Below, in pieces: positions 41,501 through 50,835 of a stretch of DNA of 64,000 nt (within the stretch, counting starts at the first letter, position 1; the number at the start of each line of letters is the position of its first letter). This DNA comes from an uncultured Anaerolineaceae bacterium (GTDB taxonomy: Bacteria > Chloroflexota > Anaerolineae > Anaerolineales > Anaerolineaceae): assembly GCA_937897615.1 (NCBI GenBank), contig CALCNO010000201.1, forward strand, positions 62,001 through 126,000. Direction: 5' to 3'. A model generated the notes under the pieces. The model was not told where the DNA came from and ran no database searches. It was given only the letters and a program-made list of their open reading frames with translations. The position numbers and the translations under genes were made by a program.

Positions 41501-43759
41501 ATCATAATCAAACAAGACCAACACGCCGCGGTTGATCGCCGGGATGTTCACGCCGTCAACGATGGCATTAAGCATTGCCTGAACGTCGTCTGCCAGGGCA
41601 AGATTGTGGGAAGCGGTGTACAGGCCTTCTGTTTCTGAGAGCGATTCCTGTACCCTTTTCAAGAGGTTTTCGCGGATCAGGATGTTGTTGAAGGCATCTG
41701 TTGCAATGCTCAGTACATCCATTTGCTCAGTTTTCCAGATACGCTCCTCGTGCAGGGACTCGATCCCGATGATCCCGACCGGTTGGTTTTCCAACCTGAT
41801 TGCGTATAGTAATATGGATTGAATATTGTTCTCGACCAGGAAACTTTTCTCTGGGTCTGGGCAATCGGATTGGTGAGAGAACAGGTAGGGCTTTGTCTTT
41901 AACGCCTCAAACCAGTTCGGGAATTGCCCGACCGGCATGGCTGGAGGAGTTTTATCTTCAGGGTTCTGCGCGATAAAAGAGGTAGCTACCCAGTTAATTC
42001 CGGTTTTGGGGTTTTCAATCGCGGGTGCATAAAACACAATGTCTGCATTTGCTGCTGTCAGAATGGAGGCGAGGAGGAAATCAACCGAGGCCGAGCCTTT
42101 TTCGTTCAATTCAGCTGCGGCATTGGTCACATTAAGTTGATAGCGTTCCCTTTCCTCGATCAGTGCCAGTGAATCACGAATTTCGGTAAACAGGTTGGTA
42201 TTTTCGAACGCTGTCGCCGCCTGAGCAGCGATGGTTGAGAGAAGCTCGGACTGCACCGGCGTGAAAGCATCTTCCTTCATGAAATCGTACACCGAGATGA
42301 CGCCAATGGCTCTGTCGGCCACCAGCAAGGGGACGGCCAACATGGAAAGTGGTTTGTTTTTGGGGTGGTCAAAAACGGGCTCAGTGAGTTTTTCGCCTAT
42401 TCCAGAGTTAATCAGCAGCGATTTTTTCTCTTCAAGGATTTTTTCCTGATAGCCTTCAGTAAAGGAGCGTGCAGGCAGCTCTTGTTTTTCTCCATCCACG
42501 ATGCAGACGGGAAAACTGAAGATTTTGTTCTTTAGGTCGGCAATGGAAACCAAAAGATTGTTCTGGCTCAAGAGTTCTTGAGAAGAAGTGGAGATGGTAT
42601 CGAAAATCTCTTCCTGTCCAACCAGCTTAGTCAGCCTTTGGCCGATTTGGTTGAGAATTGAAAGTTCTTTATTGCGACGCAGCGTTTCCTCTTCTGCGCG
42701 AACTCTTTCGCGGAGTTCCTTCTGAATGGTGGAGTAGAGTTGTGCATTTTCCAGCGCCAGGCTTAGTTGATTCGCAATTTCCTGAATCAGCAGCCGATCG
42801 TCTTGCGTCCATTTTCTTTCTGTAGACGCATCAAGGATTTCAATGATTGCGGATTGTTGGTCGCGCATGCGCAACGGCGTTATCAGGACTGCCGGGTTTT
42901 CGCTATCTCCAGCCTGCGAGATCGTCACATTATTCAGGAGGCTTAATTCTGATTGTGAGGTCCACGGAGAATTTGATGGTTTGAATTGGTCATCAGCCAA
43001 CTCTATGCCGCCAATGCTTTCAGAGATGGTGGTGATCTCTTTGCTTTGCGAAGCCGGGATGCTCGAGAAGATCGGCGGGAGTGGTGCCGTTTGGATCGTT
43101 TTTAATTTGGAAGTCGAAATTTGTGGTTTTTTAACCAGTTTTGGTTTTACTTCGCGTTTCTTTGATGTTCGCACAACCGGGGTGGTAATTTCGTTGAGGT
43201 TACGCTGCTCGATCTCGTCAATATCTGGCAATTTCCCAGTTTGAACCCCGCGTGTACTCTCCAGGTCATCGTCCGTATTCTGGAATGTGTCCTCGTTTGG
43301 CGTTTCTTCTGCTTGCGGGGAAGTTTCTGCGGCCTTTTTTTCTTCCTTGTGGGGTTCTTCCAGAAACAGCACTATTCCCCGGTAGCCGGTTAGAGAACCG
43401 TCTTTATCTTTTTGCTGGAAAAGGTTCCAGCGCGTTGCTACGACCATGTGCTTTTTGGTGTGCAGTTTTAGCTCTACATCGCAAGGAAAGACTTCCGACT
43501 GAAGCGAAGCGCGCAGTTTTGCCTGATCGGCAGGGTCGAGCCCGAGCGATAAAAGCGGGTTGCCAATGATCTGTTCAGGAGAATAGCCCAGCAAATCCCC
43601 GACTTCATTACTACAGCCGGTATACAGCCCGTTGGTATCACATTCCCATGTAAAGCTGAGAAGTTTTTGCTCCACGGGCAGGGCATTCTGAGAAGCGCTT
43701 TCTTCCTGTATTGAGGAGAGAAGCTTGTTGAATTTTTTACTGTAATCAGGCTTTGGCAT
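38582..43759 (-). CDS. Giant soluble hybrid histidine kinase (PAS, about six GAF, HisKA, HATPase, two receivers)
   Basis: A 1725-residue protein with no membrane segment. Domains in order: PAS (about 45-140, ECDTNGLYTGCSNEVGDLLG), proline- and serine-rich linker, GAF-type domains at about 250-345 (short), 370-535, 550-710, 725-890, 900-1070 and 1085-1225, then HisKA with the phosphorylated histidine H1240 in NMSHELRTPLNSVIGF. The GHKL domain carries NAVKFTEKGSI, DTGIGIAPED and GGTGLGLSICRSL. Two receivers follow, with acceptors D1526 (LDVMMP) and D1647 (LDLFMP). The ATG at 43759 overlaps the ParA-like gene by 14 bases; a TTG three codons earlier is the alternative. It is the only histidine kinase in the operon, so it probably integrates the four kinase-less sensors and phosphorylates the receivers, including that of the PLP fusion. 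Confidence 0.92.
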   Translation of the reverse strand: MPKPDYSKKFNKLLSSIQEESASQNALPVEQKLLSFTWECDTNGLYTGCSNEVGDLLGYSPEQIIGNPLLSLGLDPADQAKLRASLQSEVFPCDVELKLHTKKHMVVATRWNLFQQKDKDGSLTGYRGIVLFLEEPHKEEKKAAETSPQAEETPNEDTFQNTDDDLESTRGVQTGKLPDIDEIEQRNLNEITTPVVRTSKKREVKPKLVKKPQISTSKLKTIQTAPLPPIFSSIPASQSKEITTISESIGGIELADDQFKPSNSPWTSQSELSLLNNVTISQAGDSENPAVLITPLRMRDQQSAIIEILDASTERKWTQDDRLLIQEIANQLSLALENAQLYSTIQKELRERVRAEEETLRRNKELSILNQIGQRLTKLVGQEEIFDTISTSSQELLSQNNLLVSIADLKNKIFSFPVCIVDGEKQELPARSFTEGYQEKILEEKKSLLINSGIGEKLTEPVFDHPKNKPLSMLAVPLLVADRAIGVISVYDFMKEDAFTPVQSELLSTIAAQAATAFENTNLFTEIRDSLALIEERERYQLNVTNAAAELNEKGSASVDFLLASILTAANADIVFYAPAIENPKTGINWVATSFIAQNPEDKTPPAMPVGQFPNWFEALKTKPYLFSHQSDCPDPEKSFLVENNIQSILLYAIRLENQPVGIIGIESLHEERIWKTEQMDVLSIATDAFNNILIRENLLKRVQESLSETEGLYTASHNLALADDVQAMLNAIVDGVNIPAINRGVLVLFDYDEENQLSRMYVEANYHTGKGTPPPARGTEYLVSLYKSIFAIENPVFYDDLLEIQLEKSLQDILTRQNIRSMAVLPLWSSDKQLGVVLLQTSQQHTFTPKEIRTYPPLTGQMSTSVQNLLLFEETQAALSETELLYKISSGIAKSKSMEELLMLVGENVLPEASDTLWLCTCTTNPQTKELETEIVGAYSSNKEYQESGIKLDPSVISFVNFNSLEPKVFSEIGNSDLPSNTQGIFKNLGINSGAVFALQSGGNPVGLLIASSKRAAELSPDDVHTLQIVTNSIAVALERQRLLFEAQKHALELQTAAEIARDTTSTLSLEILLNRIVNLLRERFGLYHVSIFLLDDTNEYAIIQESTGNIGQELKKRNFRLGVGTKSVIGNCTSTGETVIVNDASHHDLFYPNPLLPDTQSELGIPLKISGKVIGALDLHAKESNAFTEEEVAILQILSDQISVAIDNAKAYAVSQQAVEEMRELDRVKSQFLANMSHELRTPLNSVIGFSRVILKGIDGPINDVQQQDITAIYNSGMHLLNMINEILDLSKIDAGKMELQIEEVNLADVINSAITNTSGLVKDKPIELIQKIPANLPTVKADEIRINQVLINLISNAVKFTEKGSITIEASVSKSPEKEAEIMITVADTGIGIAPEDQTKLFQRFSQVDDSPTRKTGGTGLGLSICRSLVELHGGRIGLLSSQVGKGSVFYFTLPLPDFIPAYDLSKPAEDTNVILSIDDDAQVIALYDRFLKTQGFEVIPLTDPLNAVQKARELKPFAITLDVMMPQKDGWQVLKELKQDPETRDIPILICSILQEEEKGYNLGASEYLVKPFLQDDLINAIHRLNRDGSVREILVIDDDASELEAIHKMLSADDSIHLTNAEGGIEALSALETLTPDVIILDLFMPRMNGFELLEKFHEEARLNRVPVVILTGDNLDEEQQKQINELSKEMISKSTLNEDELLNTIKKTLSTLSLAQPKE

Positions 43760-44510
43760 AGGACACAATCTCCTGAGCTAAGAACCGATACTGCAAAGCT
43801 CCCCGGCTTTTGGTGGCGTGGTAGACGATGGGCAGGCCGGTTAATGGGCTTTCTCGTAATCGCGTATCGACTTCAATTACGGTATCCAACACCCCCGTAG
43901 TGAAGGATGAGCGCAAATGTTCTGCAAGGCTTCGATGAATTCCGTTGCGTTTATCGAACATGGTTAACAGGAGCCGGTAACGCAGGTTAGGGTTACCAAG
44001 CGTCCTTACCTGCCTCACCATTGCCATCATGTTCTTGAGGGCAAAGACCGAGAAATACTCTGCCTGCGTAGGCAGAACCAGCAAATCAGATACACACAGT
44101 GCATTGAGGGTGATCGCACCCAGGAAGGGCGGGCAATCAAGAACAATGAAATCGAACCGATTTTTGATTGGCTCCAGTAAATTCTTGAGGAGCAGGTGGT
44201 AGTCTGATTGCATCGGCAGAAGTCTTTCTGCCATCCGCGTGTCCGCGTTTGAGGGGAACAGGTACAGGTTTTGTATCTGTGTTGGCAGGATCGCTTCTTC
44301 TGCCGGCTTGTTTTCCAGGAGAAGATTGATGAGCGAAAGTACCTTTTGATCTCCATCTTTCCCAAGTGAGAGCGTGAGATTGGCTTGCGGATCCAGATCT
44401 ACCAGGAGCACGGTCTTTCCCATTTCCACCAGGGCGCCACCCAGTGAAAGTGTGGTGGTTGTTTTTGCCACGCCGCCTTTTTCATTCGCAATGGATATAA
44501 TGTAGGTCAT
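43746..44510 (-). CDS. ParA/MinD-type ATPase
   Basis: A 254-residue deviant-Walker ATPase. The A motif KGGVAKTTTT has both signature lysines, K11 and K16; the A' motif is VLLVDLDPQANLTLSLG, and Walker B is DFIVLDCPPFLGAIT. There is no N-terminal helix-turn-helix and no ParB partner in the window, and it is far from an origin-like region. Such orphan ParA proteins often position large complexes such as chemoreceptor arrays. The start follows the stop of the preceding sensor gene without a gap, and the end overlaps the hybrid kinase gene by 14 bases. The location, between membrane sensors and the kinase, is more suggestive of complex positioning than of DNA segregation. Confidence 0.9.
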   Translation of the reverse strand: MTYIISIANEKGGVAKTTTTLSLGGALVEMGKTVLLVDLDPQANLTLSLGKDGDQKVLSLINLLLENKPAEEAILPTQIQNLYLFPSNADTRMAERLLPMQSDYHLLLKNLLEPIKNRFDFIVLDCPPFLGAITLNALCVSDLLVLPTQAEYFSVFALKNMMAMVRQVRTLGNPNLRYRLLLTMFDKRNGIHRSLAEHLRSSFTTGVLDTVIEVDTRLRESPLTGLPIVYHATKSRGALQYRFLAQEIVSYAKA

Positions 44511-47447
44511 CTATGCCTCTGCCTCTGATTGAGCGGAATTGGAATTGCCTGTCTCTTGGTCGTCAGTGGTGCTTGCCTGGCTTCCATCAAACTGGTGATC
44601 GCCAACGTTGAACACGATCTGGGCTTTTGTGGCGCCAAGATTCTTCCTGAGTTCCGCCAGGGTGATCTCAAGCATTTGCTGCGGATCATTGGTTGACCGT
44701 ATCTTGCTGGTGATTTCCAGCACTTTTCTTTCACGATCGGCACGACGGATGGTATCTTCAAAGAGGCGGGCATTCTCAAGCGATTGCGACACCTGGTTGG
44801 CAACTTCTTGCACGGTCAGCAGGTCATTCTGGCTCCAGGTGAAAGGTTTATCGGAGGTTTCTTGCAGGTGAATGACGCCAATTGACTGGCCATGCAGCAA
44901 AATAGGAACGGCAAGTGTAGAGTTGTACAACTCTTCGGCACGCGGGTCCTTTTGCGATTTGAAAACAGGGCGGGCAGATTCCAACACCATTTTGATCTCT
45001 GGAATATCCTCGGAAAAGGTTTCCAGGTTGTTCTTGATGAAACGGATGCTGTTTACATTGGTCTCACCAGATTGCCGCGACCATTCCTGGTTCAAATATT
45101 GCCTGTGGATGCGTTCGGATTCTGCCAGGGCTTTGGCCGTCTCTTCAAAGAGTTGGTTGTTATTGATGGCGATAGCGACCTCATCGGCCAGCGTGGAGAA
45201 CAATTCAATATCTTCTTCTGTGAAGGCGTTCGAAATCGTGGATTGCACATCCAAAGCGCCGATTGTTTTGCCACCTGCAATAAGCGGCAGCGCCATTTCC
45301 GACTTGGTTTCTGGAAGATCGGGGTTGTTGAAGAACACTGCGTCCTGGCCTACATCGGTTGCAATACGTGGGTTTCCCGAGCTAGTCACGTACCCTACAA
45401 TACCCACCTGGCCGATTTGCAGCTTGTGCTGCCTGGCCAACATTTTTTTGCCGCCGGCAGAGTTCGCCGCGCGCAAGACAGCAAATTCGTTGTTGGTATC
45501 ATTGAGGAAGATACCCACGTGATAGAAGTTAAAACGCTCGCTGATCAAGGTGGTAACGGTTGTGAGCAGGGCTTCCAGTTCACGCGTAGAAACGATACCG
45601 CGGGCAACATCCGCCACGGTTTGCAACTGGCGTGACCGGAACTCTACTTTTTCATACTGTTCAGCCAGTTGGCGGGTACGCTCTTGCACGCGGCTTTCCA
45701 GCGTATCGATGAATTCTTTTAATTGCCGTGTCATTGAGTTGAAAGAGCTGCTAAGAATACCGATCTCATCTTTCGATCTGACATCTGCTGCAACATCCAG
45801 GTTCCCCTGTGATACTTTCTCCGCGGCTTCCGTAAGGGTCAGGATAGGCCTGGAGAACGAATTGGCGACCACCGTAATGAAAACAGCCACCAGTGCTGCG
45901 ATGAGTGTGGAGATCAAAGCCGTGAGGCGGTTTTGGTTGTTAATGGCTGTGATGAGTGAAGATTGGTCTTGCAAATAGACCAGTTGCCAGGGTTGGTACT
46001 CAAGCTTTTTGATGATGCCCAATTGGGATATCGTGGTGTTCCCAACCGTTGTTGAGGTGGTAAAGAAGTCCGATGTTCTGGCCGCGAAAGCTACGGCGGC
46101 AATATCCTCCTGGTCTGAATTGATCAGGGATTGAGGAAGGTATGCGGGGATGCGCAGGGAATTCAGCAGCGTCTGGTATTGGTCAGTAGAAAGCGGGCTG
46201 ATTGTACGATAAAGCAGGTTGGGCGATAGCCCATCGCCCAGGCGCAGGCCGTTGTTATCAATCAGGATTGGGTAAGACCTGTTGCCAACCAGGCCGGTGT
46301 ATTCTTCAACCAGTGCCTGCAGGATGTGGGCGTCATAACGAACCCGCAAATAACCAATCACCTCTCTGGTTTGGTTGATCACAGGGGCGATGAAGTTGAT
46401 GGTCGCTTCACGTGATCCGCTGGTAAATTCTACCGGCGACACATAAGAAACCCCTGTGGTGGATACCTGGCGGAAATACGATGTAGATCTTTCGCTCCGA
46501 TTGGCGTTTGCCGGGTTGGTATCCAGCAGATTGGTGCCGTTGGTGTTCAAGAGAGCATAAGACGGTATGTAGACTTTTTGGGTCGCTTGCAAGGATTGGA
46601 AGGCGGCCAAAACCTGTTTTTCTTCGTTGGAATTGGCTCTATCTGCGGCATCGAGGGACAGGTAATCGGTGATCGAGGTCAAGCCTGTGCTGTTCTCAAT
46701 GGAAGTGAGTGTCTGCTGGAAAAAAGTGTCAAGTTCTTCGGCGGTTTGGTCAGCGGCAACCTGCAAGGATTGGTTCGCCTGCTGCTGGATGGAGGTACGC
46801 AGGTATTGGTTGTTAATGAGGGCCAGTGCGGTGATGGGGATAAGTGAAAGCGCCAGAGCCCCGGCGATCAGTTTAACGCGCAAATTGACGGCAATTCCGC
46901 GAAATATTGCTGTGAGGAGCAATGCGATGATGACAATTGCATCAAGGGCTAAAATGACAAATTGGATATTGGGAACAATGATTTGTTCAAAAGGTGCAAG
47001 GATGCTAAAAAGAATCGAGCCGATGGCTCCCAGAATGCCTGTCCAAACGATCCACTCCGAGTAACGAGAGGCCTGCAGGGTCGTTGAGATCGAAAATGCC
47101 AGTGCAATGGCCAGAATCGCATACGGGAAACCGGAATAGGCCGGCAAAATCGAAGAGGCAAGAGCAATTGATATTTCAAGAAACAGTGAGAAAAGTAAAA
47201 GTTTGAGCGCCTCCGAGGAGCGCCATATTGCTGAGATTGCCAGCAGCCCCACCACTGTGGAGAGCGTAAAGGCCGCTGCCAGGATCAAAATGGTTGCCTG
47301 GCTGGTGTAAACCGATGTGCCGATAAGCAGGATGGACAGGAGCGCCAGCACTGCCAGCAAAATGAAAATAGGGAGGCGGGGAGTGTTTAGGATTTCCCTT
47401 ATTTTTAGCAAGTTCGCCAACTTGCCGGAATCTCGTTGATTCGCCAT
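44511..47447 (-). CDS. Membrane sensor with extracytoplasmic dCache-like, HAMP and two GAF domains, no kinase
   Basis: A 978-residue protein. Several N-terminal membrane helices occupy about residues 25-215, then an extracytoplasmic segment (about 220-505) of double-Cache type (SYVSPVEFTSGSREATINFI, then VIGYLRVRYDAHILQALVEE). A further helix (about 513-540), HAMP (VSQGNLDVAADVRSKDEIGI), a coiled coil, and two GAF-like domains at about 615-765 and 785-905 follow. It has no HisKA, HATPase, GGDEF or methyl-accepting domain, so it must work through a partner. The C-terminal module LEITSKIRSTNDPQQMLEIT is shared by all four sensors. It abuts the neighbouring genes (1 base upstream, 0 downstream). 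Confidence 0.88.
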   Translation of the reverse strand: MANQRDSGKLANLLKIREILNTPRLPIFILLAVLALLSILLIGTSVYTSQATILILAAAFTLSTVVGLLAISAIWRSSEALKLLLFSLFLEISIALASSILPAYSGFPYAILAIALAFSISTTLQASRYSEWIVWTGILGAIGSILFSILAPFEQIIVPNIQFVILALDAIVIIALLLTAIFRGIAVNLRVKLIAGALALSLIPITALALINNQYLRTSIQQQANQSLQVAADQTAEELDTFFQQTLTSIENSTGLTSITDYLSLDAADRANSNEEKQVLAAFQSLQATQKVYIPSYALLNTNGTNLLDTNPANANRSERSTSYFRQVSTTGVSYVSPVEFTSGSREATINFIAPVINQTREVIGYLRVRYDAHILQALVEEYTGLVGNRSYPILIDNNGLRLGDGLSPNLLYRTISPLSTDQYQTLLNSLRIPAYLPQSLINSDQEDIAAVAFAARTSDFFTTSTTVGNTTISQLGIIKKLEYQPWQLVYLQDQSSLITAINNQNRLTALISTLIAALVAVFITVVANSFSRPILTLTEAAEKVSQGNLDVAADVRSKDEIGILSSSFNSMTRQLKEFIDTLESRVQERTRQLAEQYEKVEFRSRQLQTVADVARGIVSTRELEALLTTVTTLISERFNFYHVGIFLNDTNNEFAVLRAANSAGGKKMLARQHKLQIGQVGIVGYVTSSGNPRIATDVGQDAVFFNNPDLPETKSEMALPLIAGGKTIGALDVQSTISNAFTEEDIELFSTLADEVAIAINNNQLFEETAKALAESERIHRQYLNQEWSRQSGETNVNSIRFIKNNLETFSEDIPEIKMVLESARPVFKSQKDPRAEELYNSTLAVPILLHGQSIGVIHLQETSDKPFTWSQNDLLTVQEVANQVSQSLENARLFEDTIRRADRERKVLEITSKIRSTNDPQQMLEITLAELRKNLGATKAQIVFNVGDHQFDGSQASTTDDQETGNSNSAQSEAEA

Positions 47448-47448
47448 C

Positions 47449-49176
47449 TTATTCCTCCACTGATCTCTCCGCCTCAGTGTTGGCGGCCGTCTTTAGCTGG
47501 ATACTGACCTCATTGACTCCGAGCGTTTTCCCCAGTTCCTTTACAGCGGTTTGCAAGATTGTTTCGATCGTTTGCGCTGAACGGACCTTAGAGGATATTT
47601 CACCTACGGTATGCTCTCGCTCGGCCCTCTCCTGAATGGTTTCGAGCAGGCGGGCGTTTTCCAGTGCTACTGCAAGACGCTCTGAGGCAGTGTTAACCAG
47701 GCGGAGCAGGCGGGCGGGAACTTTGGCGCCCTGGTACACCATGCGGATTACGCCCAGCAATTGGCCGCGCAATCTGATTGGGATGACCAGATGAGATTGC
47801 TGGTCATGGGTTTCTACCGACACAGTTTGCAGGCTGGCGTTATCAGCCTCAAGAAGCAACTGCTGTGTATCGGCTATCACCTGGTCATTGACGTACCTGA
47901 AGGCAAGATTTTTCTTTGACCCTTGAAGGTGGCTGCGCCACACACCGCGCACGTTTTCTCCAAGCGTTGTGCGTAGCTCAGAAACTTCGCTTTCCAACTT
48001 TTCGATTTGAAGGGTGCGGGTAATGGTAAGCGCCAGTTGATCTGCAATTCCTTGCAGAAGGTCGGTATCATCCTGTGAAAACGCTGCTTGCTTTTCGGAC
48101 TGAATATCGAGGACACCCATGGCCCTGGTTGGGCCTTTTAATGGGATGCCGAGTTCCGAGCGTGTTTCTGGGAGCAGCGGATTTTTAACGTGAACTGAAT
48201 CAATGTCCACATCCAGTGCCAGGCGGGTTTCGCCTCGGGCAGCCACATAGCCCACAATGCCTTCGTCGCGGATGCGCAGGCGGTACCCCTGTTCAAGCAA
48301 CTGCTTGGCAGATTGTCCGCCAGCAGCCTGTAATACAGCAAATTCGTTCGTCTCGTCCGAAAGGAATACGCCGGCAAAATGATACCCAAATTGATTGCAA
48401 ATTGAATCTACCAGGTTGTTGAGCATCTTGGAAATATCGCTGGTTTGAGACAGATCACGGATTAATTGTCGCGCAGCGATCTGTTTGGCCCTCTGGACGT
48501 CGGACTCATTCTCGAGGGTCACAATCCTTCTGTTAAGCTCCAAATTCTCAAAGGTAAGAGATTCATCCCTTTTTTGCGCTTCCTCTTTCAACTTTTGAGA
48601 TTTATACAGATACTGGGCCAATGGCGAAACGATGACGAAAGCCAGAAAGAGAGTAATGGTGATGGTGGTAAACCAGTTAAGCAGGGAGTTGTTAATGATG
48701 AAGAACGAGTTCAGTTGGATAACGCCATATTGGATGAAGAGGCCGATGGCTGAGATCAAGATACCCTCAAAAATCAGGCCGGCAACCCACCATGAGCCGG
48801 GCAGCAGAATCCCAAGCAACAGGATGGCGGTAAAGAAATAGATCACGGAATTTGCGCTGATGCCGGTGGAGATAATACTCATCACACCAACAGCAACAAA
48901 CAGACTGGCAAGAAGGAGGCTTTTGATAAAATCGCGGATGTTTTTGGTGAAGGTGATGATGAACAGGATCAAGAACAAAAGGGAAGTTAAGACCCCAATG
49001 GCCAGATCCTTCTTTTGGATGGCGATGAAGAGATTGATGAAGAAAATCGTAGTTCCGAGGATAACTGCCCCGCTCAAGTAATTCTGGAGGAGTTGATGCT
49101 TAAGATCATCCTTTTCCCGCCAGCTTTGAGGCCGGGTGACTTGATTGGATTCGGGGGTTGACATGGGTGCGCTCAT
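47449..49176 (-). CDS. Membrane sensor with GAF domains, no kinase (575 residues)
   Basis: A 575-residue protein. Six or so N-terminal membrane helices (about residues 32-190) form an MHYT/7TM-like membrane part without a recognised extracytoplasmic domain. A coiled coil (about 200-240) leads to a GAF domain (about 245-400, with NEFAVLQAAGGQSAKQLLEQ and NPLLPETRSELGIPLKG) and a second, weaker GAF-like domain (about 405-515). The tail GEISSKVRSAQTIETILQTA is the shared C-terminal module. No output domain is present. The start overlaps the stop of the upstream sensor by 4 bases (ATGA). Confidence 0.85.
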   Translation of the reverse strand: MSAPMSTPESNQVTRPQSWREKDDLKHQLLQNYLSGAVILGTTIFFINLFIAIQKKDLAIGVLTSLLFLILFIITFTKNIRDFIKSLLLASLFVAVGVMSIISTGISANSVIYFFTAILLLGILLPGSWWVAGLIFEGILISAIGLFIQYGVIQLNSFFIINNSLLNWFTTITITLFLAFVIVSPLAQYLYKSQKLKEEAQKRDESLTFENLELNRRIVTLENESDVQRAKQIAARQLIRDLSQTSDISKMLNNLVDSICNQFGYHFAGVFLSDETNEFAVLQAAGGQSAKQLLEQGYRLRIRDEGIVGYVAARGETRLALDVDIDSVHVKNPLLPETRSELGIPLKGPTRAMGVLDIQSEKQAAFSQDDTDLLQGIADQLALTITRTLQIEKLESEVSELRTTLGENVRGVWRSHLQGSKKNLAFRYVNDQVIADTQQLLLEADNASLQTVSVETHDQQSHLVIPIRLRGQLLGVIRMVYQGAKVPARLLRLVNTASERLAVALENARLLETIQERAEREHTVGEISSKVRSAQTIETILQTAVKELGKTLGVNEVSIQLKTAANTEAERSVEE

Positions 49177-50834
49177 TTTGCCTCCTTCCCAGAAAGGCTC
49201 CTGGTGCCCTGGGGTTTTAACTCCTCAACCGGCATCAGCGCAATAGAGGCTTCGTGGATTGCTGGCAATTTTCCTAATTCCAGCACTGCTGTTCTAAGGA
49301 TTTCCTCAATGGAGGTAGCTCTTGAGAACTGCGCAGTTAATGTGTTTAGTTGCTGTTCCTGAACCGCCGCCATTTGTGATTCTTCGATCAGGCGCGCGTT
49401 TTCAAGGGCAACTGAAGTTTGTGTAGAGATTGCGCTCAGGAACTCCTGGGTTTCGTTGGATATGCCTGCCCCTTCGACTTCCAACTTGATCTTGCCAATC
49501 ACCTCGTCGCGCAGCAGTAGGGGAAGCTCCACTGTTGTGGGATTCTCTGCCTGCTCAACTGCCTGGGGATTCTCATAATTCACTTTGAGATTTTGATCGC
49601 CTTCCTGGGGATCCCACCAGGCTTGCTTGAGGTATGCCTTATTGAGGATACGGATATCCTCAAGCGCTTTTTGGTTCCTCTGGAAGGATGCAGCATTTTC
49701 CAGAGAAATGGAGAGGCTGTCTGCCACGCTTTGCAGGATCAGCACGTCGTTTTCGTCAAAAGCATTCACCTGTGTTGACTGAATGGTCATTGCGCCAAAG
49801 ACCGTATTCACACTGGCGATAGGCAGGGCTAGTTCGGAGCGCGTTTCTGGCAACAACGGATTATCAAAGTGTACGGCTTCCTCACCGATGTCAAGTGCAA
49901 TTCTCGATTTGCGCGTTTGGGTGGCCCAACCGATCATGGAATAACCACCGACGGCCAGTTTGTGCTTGGCTGCCATCATTCTACGGCCAGGTTCTCCAGT
50001 ACCGTACTTCAAAACGGCGTATTCACGGGCCTCATCAATGAGAAAGATGCCAACGTAATACAGGTCAAATCTCTCCCGGATTAGGTCGGCCACTTTTTGC
50101 AGCAGTAATTGCTGGTCGAAGATTGAGGAAGTTGCCTGGGCAATTTCAGAGGCGGTGCGCAACTGGAACACCCTTTTTTCCAATGAGGCACGCTGGACTT
50201 CAATCTCCTCCTCCAAAGTTGTATTCTTTGCCTGAACGACGCGGAAGTTGTTTCTTTCGATCAGTACCTTTCTTTTGAGGGAAATGATTGCAAAGTTTCC
50301 AACCACCCCGATGAACAAGACCAGTAGAACATCGATGATAAGATTCAGAACTTTAGCCGATTCAGCGATGCCCGGAACCAGGTTGGAGCTGCGCAGCACT
50401 GCCCAGAAAAGCAGTGTGCCCACGCTCAGGCCGATACCGATGCGTGAGGGACGCTGATAAAGGAAAATCGTGGCCAAAAAAGAAAACGACAGCAAAAGAA
50501 TTAACGCGACGCCGCCCCAACCATTTTGGATAAAAACGATGGTGGCGAAAATGTAAAAAACAGCCAGGTAGGCAATTGACCTGACCCAATACGATATTTT
50601 TCTGAGAAAAACCAGCGCTGCACTGGCAGCTGCGCCAAAGACAAAACCAAAGAAATAGGTCCAATCAGACGTGGTTTTGGAGAAATTGATCAAAAGCACG
50701 GCAAATAGCGCTGCCATGCATGCAAAGCTAATCATTACAATTTGTAATGACTCCTCCTGCCATTTGCGCAGCTCATCTCGCGTATCGATATTGTCAGGAG
50801 TATGCGAGGGGATTAAAGAACGGAAGTATTCCAT
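49173..50834 (-). CDS. Membrane sensor with GAF domains, no kinase (553 residues)
   Basis: A 553-residue paralogue of the neighbouring 575-residue protein. Six or so membrane helices (about residues 30-195) are followed by a coiled coil, a GAF domain (about 220-370, with NPLLPETRSELALPIASVNT) and a second GAF-like domain (about 385-485). The tail LNTLTAQFSRATSIEEILRT begins the shared C-terminal module. It has no catalytic output domain. Its gene begins 1 base after the upstream sensor stop and ends in a 4-base overlap with the next. Confidence 0.85.
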   Translation of the reverse strand: MEYFRSLIPSHTPDNIDTRDELRKWQEESLQIVMISFACMAALFAVLLINFSKTTSDWTYFFGFVFGAAASAALVFLRKISYWVRSIAYLAVFYIFATIVFIQNGWGGVALILLLSFSFLATIFLYQRPSRIGIGLSVGTLLFWAVLRSSNLVPGIAESAKVLNLIIDVLLVLFIGVVGNFAIISLKRKVLIERNNFRVVQAKNTTLEEEIEVQRASLEKRVFQLRTASEIAQATSSIFDQQLLLQKVADLIRERFDLYYVGIFLIDEAREYAVLKYGTGEPGRRMMAAKHKLAVGGYSMIGWATQTRKSRIALDIGEEAVHFDNPLLPETRSELALPIASVNTVFGAMTIQSTQVNAFDENDVLILQSVADSLSISLENAASFQRNQKALEDIRILNKAYLKQAWWDPQEGDQNLKVNYENPQAVEQAENPTTVELPLLLRDEVIGKIKLEVEGAGISNETQEFLSAISTQTSVALENARLIEESQMAAVQEQQLNTLTAQFSRATSIEEILRTAVLELGKLPAIHEASIALMPVEELKPQGTRSLSGKEAK

Positions 50835-50835
50835 T

